A stretch of DNA of 64,000 nt from JAICXG01 sp036494545. Its GTDB lineage: Bacteria; Verrucomicrobiota; Verrucomicrobiia; Chthoniobacterales; UBA10450. Position 1 is the first letter of the stretch. The number at the start of each line of letters is the position of its first letter. Location of the stretch: positions 124,001 through 188,000 of the forward strand of contig DASXOB010000013.1 in assembly GCA_036494545.1 (NCBI GenBank). Reading direction: 5' to 3'. Positions 7,617-14,588 of this stretch are shown here, one piece after another. The notes below the pieces were generated by a model. That model did no database searches and was not told where the DNA came from. It worked only from the letters and a program-made list of their open reading frames with translations. Made by a program: the position numbers and the translations under genes.

Positions 7617-8000
7617 ATGAAAATAACCATTGTCATCGCCCGTTTCCTTCTCGGCTTGATCTTTCTCGTCTTCGGATTGAACGGCTTCCTCCACTTCATT
7701 CCCGCACCTCCTCCTGCCGGAGTCGCCGGTCAGTTTGTGGGGGCGCTCTTTGTCTCCCATTATCTGGTCCCGATATTTCTGCTCCAGATCATTTCGGCGG
7801 TCCTGCTCCTCATCAATCGCTACCTCCCGCTCGCCCTGACGTTGCTCGCTCCGATCATCGTCAACATTCTGCTCATTCACACCTTGATGCTTCCGAGCGG
7901 TCTGCCTCTGGCTCTGGTGGTGACGGTGCTTTGGATCGTTGTCTTCCTGAGCGTCCGTTCCGCTTTCGCCGGTCTCTTCCAACAACGCGTTGCCGCTTGA
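7617..8000 (+). CDS. DoxX family membrane protein
   Basis: A 127-residue protein with about four hydrophobic segments: residues about 3-20 (IVIARFLLGLIFLVFGLNG), 50-67 (YLVPIFLLQIISAVLLLI), 70-90 and 96-115. The FGLNGFLHFIPAPP segment is typical of DoxX-like proteins. The family sits in the inner membrane, and members have been linked to thiosulfate or redox metabolism; the role here is unknown. The ATG at 7617 is preferred over an in-frame TTG at 7602. It is likely repressed by the divergent MarR protein and may be co-transcribed with the oxidoreductase at 8018, 17 nt downstream. Confidence 0.85.
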   Translation: MKITIVIARFLLGLIFLVFGLNGFLHFIPAPPPAGVAGQFVGALFVSHYLVPIFLLQIISAVLLLINRYLPLALTLLAPIIVNILLIHTLMLPSGLPLALVVTVLWIVVFLSVRSAFAGLFQQRVAA

Positions 8001-8017
8001 ACAAGAATCACCAACCA

Positions 8018-9094
8018 ATGGAGATCGGCGTAGACAGTTTCGTTGCGGCAACCGTTGATGCGGCCGGTCAAGCCATCGAGCCGGCACGACATCTGAGTGA
8101 TTTACTCGAAGCAATCACGCTTGCAGATGAGGTGGGCCTCGATGTGTTTGGCATAGGCGAACATCACCGACGCGAGTTTCTCGATTCCGCGCCAACCATG
8201 ATTCTCGCCGCCGCCGCGGCCCGAACTCGCAACATACGCCTAACGAGCGCGGTCACGGTGTTGAGCGCAGCCGACCCTGTGCGCGTATTCCAGCAGTTCG
8301 CGACGCTTGATCTGCTTTCGAAAGGAAGGGCGGAGATCGTGGCCGGGCGCGGCTCATTCGTCGAAGCGTTTCCGCTCTTCGGGCTGGAACTCGATAACTA
8401 CGATTCGCTCTTTGCCGAGAAGCTCGATCTGCTTCTGAAGATTCGCGCGAACACGCATGTTCACTGGTCGGGCAAACACCGCGCGCCACTGACCGGACAG
8501 GGCGTTTACCCGCGCCCGCTGCAGAATCCGCTGCCGGTTTGGCTCGGGGTCGGAGGCACACCGAGTTCCTTCATTCGCGCCGGCGCACTCGGATTGCCGC
8601 TAATGGTTGCGATCATCGGCGGCGAGCCACACCGATTCCGGCCATTGATCGATCGATATCGTCAAGCCGGTTTGCGCGCCGGACATTCACCGGATCAACT
8701 CAAGGTGGGCATCCATTCGTTAGGATATGTCGCCGACAGTGCGGCGAAGGCGGCAAACGACTTCTTTCCCGGTTACGCGCGCAGTTTTTCTGAGATTGGG
8801 AGGGAACGCGGCTGGCCGCCAGTCACTCGCGCACAGTTTGACGCGCTGCTCGGCCCGACCGGGGCGCTCATTGTCGGCGACCCGGAAACCGTCGCGGAAA
8901 AAATTCTGCGCGTAAACGAGTCGTTAGGCGGGATTTCGCGCCTTACGTTCCAGATGAGCGTGGCGGACCTGCCGCACGCGAAAATGATGCGCGCGATCGA
9001 GTGGCTTGGGACACGCGTTGCTCCTCTGGTTCGCAAAGCGCTCACGTTGGAAACGCCGCCACTTTTGGCGACAAGCGCACGTCGGGTCGCGTAG
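8018..9094 (+). CDS. LLM-class flavin-dependent oxidoreductase
   Basis: A 358-residue luciferase-like monooxygenase. Features are an N-terminal strand with GVDSFV, GIGEHHRREFLDSAP (the conserved EHH-type substrate pocket), RLTSAVTVLSAADPVRVFQQFATLDLLS, and AEIVAGRGSF, which contacts FMN phosphate. A C-terminal IVGDPETVAEKI matches the closing TIM-barrel motif. The family oxidises small organic substrates with reduced FMN and oxygen, or acts as an F420 enzyme. The gene follows doxX by 17 nt, so MarR control of both is plausible. Two octamers of the repeated CCTAACGA family lie inside it. Confidence 0.88.
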   Translation: MEIGVDSFVAATVDAAGQAIEPARHLSDLLEAITLADEVGLDVFGIGEHHRREFLDSAPTMILAAAAARTRNIRLTSAVTVLSAADPVRVFQQFATLDLLSKGRAEIVAGRGSFVEAFPLFGLELDNYDSLFAEKLDLLLKIRANTHVHWSGKHRAPLTGQGVYPRPLQNPLPVWLGVGGTPSSFIRAGALGLPLMVAIIGGEPHRFRPLIDRYRQAGLRAGHSPDQLKVGIHSLGYVADSAAKAANDFFPGYARSFSEIGRERGWPPVTRAQFDALLGPTGALIVGDPETVAEKILRVNESLGGISRLTFQMSVADLPHAKMMRAIEWLGTRVAPLVRKALTLETPPLLATSARRVA

Positions 9095-9098
9095 TGTT

Positions 9099-9118
9099 CC
9101 TCTCCCGAAAGAGGGAGC
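9099..9118. repeat. CTCTCCCGAAAGAGG hairpin repeat, copy 1
   Basis: Immediately after the LLM oxidoreductase stop, CCTCT (9099-9103) and AGAGG (9110-9114) pair around the loop CCCGAA. The same core, followed by a G/T and AGC, recurs at 14245-14263 after the sigma-factor gene. There is no T-run, so it is not a standard terminator. It may be a small intergenic repeat family. Confidence 0.45.
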
Positions 9119-9183
9119 GCAATCCCCCTCCAAGGCGGAAGAATATTTGTATGCTCTGAATTATTTCCTGTCTTAGCTTCAAG

Positions 9184-9205
9184 TCGCATGCTGTGTTGCA
9201 TGCGA
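9184..9205. repeat. perfect inverted repeat abutting a ribosome site
   Basis: TCGCATG (9184-9190) and CATGCGA (9199-9205) form a 7-bp perfect inverted repeat with an 8-nt loop. Its 3' arm overlaps the GAGGAG ribosome site (9204-9209) of the Tat leader frame at 9216. In RNA, pairing would mask the first bases of that site; in DNA it could be an operator. Neither is shown. Confidence 0.4.
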
Positions 9206-9215
9206 GGAGCGTTGC

Positions 9216-9368
9216 ATGTCTGACCACGACGAGACGTCGCACAAGACTGAAGCGGACGCGCGGGCCGGATTTGCTCGATCTACGCGCCGCAGTTTTCTCT
9301 CTCGAATGGGGCTTGCTAGTTTGTTGGCAACGACCGGCCCTGTTGTTACAACGTGGGCTCAGAGTTAG
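9216..9368 (+). CDS. Tat signal peptide frame upstream of paoA, ended by in-frame TAG
   Basis: A 50-residue frame with a strong ribosome site (GAGGAG, 6 nt before the ATG). It contains a twin-arginine motif STRRSFLSRMG, a hydrophobic core (LASLLATTGPVV) and an AQS cleavage-like end. It closes with TAG at 9366-9368. The next codons GGA AAA ATG are in the same frame and lead straight into PaoA at 9375. In the known PaoA proteins the Tat signal is part of the same polypeptide, so this looks like the PaoA leader separated by one stop codon. Readthrough, a nonsense mutation or a base-call error are the alternatives. Confidence 0.75.
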   Translation: MSDHDETSHKTEADARAGFARSTRRSFLSRMGLASLLATTGPVVTTWAQS

Positions 9369-9374
9369 GGAAAA

Positions 9375-9878
9375 ATGGAACAAACACTTTCCAACGAATC
9401 GAAGGACGCCATTCCGGTGACGCTTCGGGTGAACGGCGAGAAATACGATTTACGGATCGATCCGCGGACGTCGCTGCTCGATTGCCTGCGCGAACATCTG
9501 CATCTGACCGGCTCGAAGAAAGGATGCGATCACGGCCAGTGCGGTGCGTGCACGGTGCACATTAACGGCCGGCGCCAGCTTTCGTGTCTCTCCTTCGCTG
9601 CGCTGCACGAAGGCGACGAGATCACGACCATCGAAGGCATCGGTCAGCCGGACAAAATGCATCCGATGCAAGCGGCGTTTGTGAAATGCGATGCCTATCA
9701 ATGCGGCTATTGCACGTCGGGACAGATCATGTCGGCGGTCGCGCTGCTGAAGGAGCTGTGCGGGCCAGAGGACGCGGAGGTGAAAGAATTCATGAGCGGC
9801 AACATTTGCCGTTGTGGCGCGTATCCGAACATCGTGGCAGCGATTCAAGAAGTGCGGCAAGGCGCGAAGGCGGGATGA
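9375..9878 (+). CDS. paoA: aldehyde oxidase PaoA-type 2Fe-2S subunit
   Basis: A 167-residue iron-sulfur subunit of the xanthine oxidase family. The plant-type 2Fe-2S cluster ligands are Cys51, 56, 59 (GCDHGQCGACT) and Cys71. The second cluster ligands are Cys110, 113 (QCGYCTSGQ) and Cys145, 147 (CRCGAY). The wording around both clusters is that of the periplasmic PaoABC enzyme, where this subunit carries the export signal. The ATG at 9375 has only a poor, close ribosome site, whereas the in-frame Tat leader at 9216 has a good one. The stop overlaps the paoB start (ATGA). Confidence 0.9.
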   Translation: MEQTLSNESKDAIPVTLRVNGEKYDLRIDPRTSLLDCLREHLHLTGSKKGCDHGQCGACTVHINGRRQLSCLSFAALHEGDEITTIEGIGQPDKMHPMQAAFVKCDAYQCGYCTSGQIMSAVALLKELCGPEDAEVKEFMSGNICRCGAYPNIVAAIQEVRQGAKAG

Positions 9879-10879
9879 AGACATTCCAGCTCACGAAGCC
9901 GAAAGATGGCGCGCAAGCGAGCGCGGCGACGAGCAAGGCGAAGACCGCGCAGCAAGGCGCAGACATCCGCCTCATCGCGGGCGGGACGACGTTGATCGAC
10001 CTGATGAAGTTAAATGTCGAGCAGCCGCAGAATTTGGTCGATGTGAACCGGCTGCCACTCGACAAAATCGAAGCAACTCCCGATGGCGGCCTAACGATTG
10101 GCGCTACGGTGCGCAATTCCGAACTGGCGTGGCACCCGCTCGTGCGCAAGAACTACCAGGTTCTTTCCGAAGCGATCTTGAGCGGCGCGACGGTGCAAAT
10201 TCGCAACATGGCGACGACTGCCGGGAACTTGTTGCAGCGAACGCGTTGCGTGTATTTCCGTGACACCGCGATGCCGTGCAACAAGCGCGAGCCCGGCTCC
10301 GGTTGCGGCGCGATCAATGGCTTCAATCGCAGCCTCGCGATTCTGGGCACGAGTGATCAATGCATCGCGACGAATCCATCCGATATGAATGTGGCCCTGG
10401 CTGCACTCGAAGCGGTCATTCATGTGCGCGGAGCGAAAGGCGAGCGCGCGATTCCGTTCGCCGACTTCCACCTTTTGCCCGGCAACACGCCGCAACGCGA
10501 GACCGTGCTCGAGCCCGGCGACTTGATCATGCACGTCACGCTGCCGCCGCTGCCGCCGGGAAGTCGTTCGCTCTATATCAAATTGCGCGACCGCGCTTCG
10601 TACGAATTCGCACTCGCATCCGCCGCGGTTGTGGTGGCGACGGCCGCTGGAAAAGTCACGCGCGCGCGCGTCGCACTCGGCGGGGTGGGCACGAAGCCGT
10701 GGCGATCACCAGAAGCGGAAGCGGTGTTGAACGGTCAGCCTGTCACCGAAGACATTTTTCGGAAAGCCGCGGACGCCGCGATGGGAAACGCAAAAGCGCA
10801 AAGTCAAAACGGATTCAAGGTGGAACTCGCGAAACGCTGTCTGATGCACGCATTGAAAACTGTGACGCAAGGTGCCTGA
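9875..10879 (+). CDS. paoB: aldehyde oxidase PaoB-type FAD subunit
   Basis: A 334-residue FAD-binding subunit. The FAD motif LIAGGTTLIDLMK is at about 33-45, and SGATVQIRNMATTAGNLLQRTRC is the second FAD contact region. Cysteines 125, 135 and 144 (RTRCVYFRD, PCNKREPGSGC), perhaps with Cys163, mark the extra 4Fe-4S insertion that distinguishes PaoB from ordinary xanthine dehydrogenase FAD subunits. It passes electrons from the iron-sulfur subunit. The ATG overlaps the paoA stop by ATGA, so the two are translationally coupled; paoC follows after 12 nt. Confidence 0.9.
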   Translation: MKTFQLTKPKDGAQASAATSKAKTAQQGADIRLIAGGTTLIDLMKLNVEQPQNLVDVNRLPLDKIEATPDGGLTIGATVRNSELAWHPLVRKNYQVLSEAILSGATVQIRNMATTAGNLLQRTRCVYFRDTAMPCNKREPGSGCGAINGFNRSLAILGTSDQCIATNPSDMNVALAALEAVIHVRGAKGERAIPFADFHLLPGNTPQRETVLEPGDLIMHVTLPPLPPGSRSLYIKLRDRASYEFALASAAVVVATAAGKVTRARVALGGVGTKPWRSPEAEAVLNGQPVTEDIFRKAADAAMGNAKAQSQNGFKVELAKRCLMHALKTVTQGA

Positions 10880-10891
10880 CGAAAGATCGAC

Positions 10892-13168
10892 ATGCCAGCG
10901 CTAGAACAAACCACGGACGCATCGCCGATAGGCAAAAAGACACCTCGCGTAGACGGCCCGCTCAAGGTCTGCGGCCAGGCGATGTATGCGACCGATTTCC
11001 ATTTCCCGGGGCTGCTCTATGCCGTTCCGGTCGAAGCGACGATCGCGAGCGGCAAAATCCAAACGCTCGACACTAGCGAGGCGGAAAACATGCCTGGCGT
11101 GCGAGCGATTTTTCATCGCGGAAACATCGGAAAGATTTCCCGTTCAACGCTCGGCCCCGGATTTGAGGGCATTGTCGATGAACGCCGGCCGCCGTTTGAG
11201 GATGATGTAGTTCGCTATTACGGCCAATACATCGCGCTCGCCGTGGCGGAGACGTTCGAGCAAGCCAAGGCCGCCGCCGACGTGGTCCGCGCGACCTACG
11301 CGAAAGACAAATACAATGTCGATCCCGATTTAAAACCGGATGACGAGCCGGATGTTGTCGAGACATCGTTCCAACCCACAAAGCGATTGCAGAGTGAACG
11401 CGGCGATCCGGACAAAGCTTTCGCAGACGCACCTGTCAAACTCGATCAGACCTACGTTACGCCGACGGAAACGCACAACCCGATCGAACTCCAGGCAACC
11501 ACAGCAATGTGGGACGCGGATAAGTTAACAATCTACGAAGAGTCGCAGGGTATCTTCAATCTGCGCGGCGTTCTGGCGCAAATGTTCGGATTGCCGAAGG
11601 AAAACGTGCGCGTCGTCACGAAGTTTGTCGGCTCGGGTTTCGGCAGCAAACTCTGGCCGTGGACACATTGCCCGCTGGCCTGCGCGGCTGCACTTCAGTT
11701 AGGCAAACCGGTCAAGCTCGTCCTCAGCCGCAAAATGATGTTCCAATCGGTTGGGCATCGTCCTCGGACGCAACAGCGCGTTCGCCTCGGTGCCACGGCT
11801 GACGGAAAACTCGTTTCGCTTCAGCACGACTATGTGAATCACCAGGCGATGCTTGATGGTTATCATGAAGATTGCGGCGAGGCGACGGCGTTCCAATACA
11901 GCGTGCCGAATCTTCGAGTAAAATTCGGCCGCGCCCGGCGCCATGTTGGCTCGCCGACAGCAATGCGCGGACCGGGCGCGGTGCCTGGACTTTACGCAAC
12001 GGAGTCGGCCATGAACGAGCTGGCCGACCAACTCAAGATTGATCCGGTGAAGCTTCGGATGCTTAACGAACCAAAGATCGACGAATCGTTAAATATTCCG
12101 TTTTCGTCGCGACATTACATCGAGTGTCTCGAGCTCGGTTCGGAAAAATTCGGCTGGTCGAAGCGCACGGCAGAAATTGGCTCCATGAAACGCGATGGAA
12201 TGATTCTTGGCTGGGGTATGGCCGGCGCGGCATGGGTCGCTGCGCGATTCCCGGCGGAAGCGAATGTTCAGCTCCGCGATGACGGGAGTGCACGAGTGGC
12301 GTCGGGCACACAGGACATCGGTACCGGCACCTACACCATTCTCGCGCAACTCGCTTCGGAAAGGACCGGTGCGCCGCTCGACAAAGTGGAAGTTGTTTTG
12401 GGTGAAACCTCTCTTTTGGAAGGTCCGATCTCCGGCGGGTCGATGGTTACCGGTTCAATGGTGCCTGCGGTGTTCGCAGCCGCAGATAACGCGATTGCAT
12501 CATTGCTGACGATTGCGACAAACACGCCGGGATCGCCTTTTGAAAAACATAAACCGAGCGATCTGGGTTTTGAGAGCGGTAAAGCTTTTCTAAAAGCCGA
12601 CGGCGTCGACAAAGGCGTTCCCTTCGCGGATGTGTTGCGTCGCGCGAACATTCGCCTCGTCACCGGCAATGGTAAATCGGAAGCGACTTTTGGTAATCCA
12701 AAACCGAAATTCTCGACCCACTCGTTCGGTTGTCATTTTGTCGAAGTAACATGGCAACCAGAGATTGCACGGCTCCGCGTCAATCGCATCGTTACTATCA
12801 TCGATGCCGGGCGCATCATTAATCCGCTGGCCGGCCGCAACCAAATCGAAGGCGCGGTCGTGATGGGAATCGGTATGGCCCTGTTGGAGCACACAACCTA
12901 CGATCCGCAGAACGGCGCGCCGATTAACAGCAATCTTGCCGACTACATGATGGCGGTGAACGCAGATGCTCCGTCGTCAATCGACGTCCACTTTCTGGAC
13001 TATCCCGACAAGGAGATCAACGAAATCGGGGCGCGCGGAATTGGCGAGATCGGTCTGGCCGGCGTCGCTGCCGCGATCACCGCCGCGACCCATCACGCGA
13101 CCGGCGTGCGTGTGCGCGAGTTGCCAATCAAAATCGAGGACCTGCTAACCTCTTCGGTCGTCGCCTAA
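10892..13168 (+). CDS. paoC: aldehyde oxidase PaoC-type molybdopterin subunit
   Basis: The 758-residue catalytic subunit of a xanthine-oxidase-family hydroxylase. The N-terminal KKTPRVDGPLKVCGQAMYATDF and EDDVVRYYGQYIALAVAE form the aldehyde-oxidase a/b hammerhead domain. GSGFGSKLW, GTQDIGTGTYT and the C-terminal GARGIGEIGLAG bind the molybdenum cofactor. Glu719 in the last motif is the expected catalytic base. Together with paoA and paoB it should oxidise aldehydes, often aromatic ones, to acids, with the complex exported folded by Tat if the leader is used. No paoD-like maturation gene lies next to it. Confidence 0.92.
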   Translation: MPALEQTTDASPIGKKTPRVDGPLKVCGQAMYATDFHFPGLLYAVPVEATIASGKIQTLDTSEAENMPGVRAIFHRGNIGKISRSTLGPGFEGIVDERRPPFEDDVVRYYGQYIALAVAETFEQAKAAADVVRATYAKDKYNVDPDLKPDDEPDVVETSFQPTKRLQSERGDPDKAFADAPVKLDQTYVTPTETHNPIELQATTAMWDADKLTIYEESQGIFNLRGVLAQMFGLPKENVRVVTKFVGSGFGSKLWPWTHCPLACAAALQLGKPVKLVLSRKMMFQSVGHRPRTQQRVRLGATADGKLVSLQHDYVNHQAMLDGYHEDCGEATAFQYSVPNLRVKFGRARRHVGSPTAMRGPGAVPGLYATESAMNELADQLKIDPVKLRMLNEPKIDESLNIPFSSRHYIECLELGSEKFGWSKRTAEIGSMKRDGMILGWGMAGAAWVAARFPAEANVQLRDDGSARVASGTQDIGTGTYTILAQLASERTGAPLDKVEVVLGETSLLEGPISGGSMVTGSMVPAVFAAADNAIASLLTIATNTPGSPFEKHKPSDLGFESGKAFLKADGVDKGVPFADVLRRANIRLVTGNGKSEATFGNPKPKFSTHSFGCHFVEVTWQPEIARLRVNRIVTIIDAGRIINPLAGRNQIEGAVVMGIGMALLEHTTYDPQNGAPINSNLADYMMAVNADAPSSIDVHFLDYPDKEINEIGARGIGEIGLAGVAAAITAATHHATGVRVRELPIKIEDLLTSSVVA

Positions 13169-13349
13169 CCAGTCAAAGCGTTCCTACCAGTTATTCGCTG
13201 CGTCCACAGGATTCTGGAGACTGCAAGCCGTGCTCCGGAACCTTAATCCTATCCCGAACGAGGGAGCGCGTGCCACCTCCCGAGTAGCATTGCAAAATCC
13301 CGCGCTTGCGCCATGGCGGCAGAGTCGCTGGGAGGAATAGATTCTGCAC

Positions 13350-14198
13350 GTGAATCAGAATGATATCGGATTAGATAGATATCTGCGTGAGATCGGTAGA
13401 ATTCCGCTGCTAACTCCGAAGCAAGAGATCGAGCTCGCGGGAAGGATCAAAAAGGGAGATACAGCCGCGCGCGAGCAAATGATCAACGCGAATCTGCGGC
13501 TCGTTGTCACTCTCGCCCACGGTTACGCCAATCTCGGTCTGCCGCTGCTTGATCTGATTTCCGAAGGAAACATTGGCTTAACCAAAGCAGTCGAGCGTTT
13601 CGATCCAGGGAAAAAGGCGAAACTGAGTACTTATGCCGCCTGGTGGATAAAACAATCGATCAAGCGCGCGCTGGCTAATCAGAGTAAGACGATTCGGCTG
13701 CCAGTGCATCTCGTTGATAAGATCGCGAAAATCCGCCGCCTTTCCGTCCGAATGAGCGATGAACTTGGACGCGAGCCAACCGATGACGAATTGGGCGAGG
13801 AGATCGGTATTCCCAGTCATAAAGTTGCGCGACTTAGAAGCATGGGGATCCGCCCGACCTCACTCAATGCCCCGGTTGACGACCAAGATGCCACGGAGTT
13901 TGGCGATAGTGTTGGTGATGAAGAAGCGCGAACACCATTCGAATTGTTGCGCGACAGAAATCTGCTCGACGAAATGGAACCGCTGCTCACCTTGCTCGAC
14001 CAGCGTGAGCACAAAATCATTTCGCAGAGGTTTGGTCTCGACGGAGGAAGGCCGAAGACTCTAGAGGACATCAGCAAGAATTTTGGCGTCACGCGCGAGC
14101 GTATCCGACAATTACAGAACGTTGCCCTGGCGAAGCTTCGCCGAGCGCTGAGCAAGAGAGAAGAGATGCTGAGCGGCGCCGTCCTGTCTGCAGCCTAA
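13350..14198 (+). CDS. RNA polymerase sigma factor, RpoD/group 2 type
   Basis: A 282-residue sigma-70 protein. Region 1.2 is LDRYLREIGRIPLLTPKQE. Region 2 includes NLRLVVTLAHGYANLGLPLLDLI, SEGNIGLTKAVERFDP and STYAAWWIKQSIKRAL. Region 3 follows after RLPVHLVDKIAKIRR. Region 4 ends with TLEDISKNFGVTRERIRQLQNVALAKLRRAL. Region 1.1 is absent, so it is an alternative group 2 (RpoS/SigB/Hrd-like) factor rather than the primary one. It starts at GTG 13350 with GGGAGGAA upstream. No anti-sigma gene is visible next to it. A general stress or stationary-phase role is inferred from the class. Confidence 0.92.
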   Translation: MNQNDIGLDRYLREIGRIPLLTPKQEIELAGRIKKGDTAAREQMINANLRLVVTLAHGYANLGLPLLDLISEGNIGLTKAVERFDPGKKAKLSTYAAWWIKQSIKRALANQSKTIRLPVHLVDKIAKIRRLSVRMSDELGREPTDDELGEEIGIPSHKVARLRSMGIRPTSLNAPVDDQDATEFGDSVGDEEARTPFELLRDRNLLDEMEPLLTLLDQREHKIISQRFGLDGGRPKTLEDISKNFGVTRERIRQLQNVALAKLRRALSKREEMLSGAVLSAA

Positions 14199-14244
14199 AA
14201 AGCAACGAAATGGATATGAAAAGACATGCGGGATTTTCGATAAA

Positions 14245-14263
14245 CTCTCCCGAAAGAGGTAGC
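14245..14263. repeat. CTCTCCCGAAAGAGG hairpin repeat, copy 2
   Basis: A second copy of the short hairpin seen at 9099-9118, here 47 bases after the sigma-factor stop. CTCT and AGAG pair around CCCGAA, followed by GTAGC in place of GGAGC. A looser relative (CCCGAACGAGGGAGCGC, with GGGAG/CTCCC pairing at 13262-13281) lies upstream of the sigma gene. Confidence 0.4.
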
Positions 14264-14321
14264 AGCAAATCCTTCTCACGCGCCCTGGCGACTAAGCGAG
14301 CTCAAACCGAAGGTTGCAGAC

Positions 14322-14537
14322 ATGAAGGCAAACAATTTTCCGGCGACTTCCAGCTCGACTGCCGAGATCCATTCCTACACTGAGCTCCGGCAACGCATTC
14401 ATAATGACCTGCGCGTTCAGCATCCGGAATGGGTTAAGTCGAATGGCGACTGTCCTACTTGCGAGGCGTATGAACAGCGCCTGGCAGAACTGATCGGCCT
14501 CTTTCAATCCAGCGAACGAAAGCTGGCTTACGCTTAA
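14322..14537 (+). CDS. small CxxC protein of unknown function
   Basis: A 71-residue soluble protein. After about 15 polar residues comes an amphipathic helix (SYTELRQRIHNDLRVQHPEW), then GDCPTCEAYEQRLAELI with a CPTC pair, and a short helical tail. The CPxCxxYExRL pattern looks conserved by design, perhaps for metal binding or a thiol, but no known family is recognised. It is preceded by only a weak ribosome site and followed after 51 nt by the RND pump gene. It could be the first gene of that operon. Confidence 0.5.
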   Translation: MKANNFPATSSSTAEIHSYTELRQRIHNDLRVQHPEWVKSNGDCPTCEAYEQRLAELIGLFQSSERKLAYA

Positions 14538-14588
14538 CTCATCGAGCCGAAGCGGCCAAGGGAGCACGAGCATTAACGTAACTGCACG

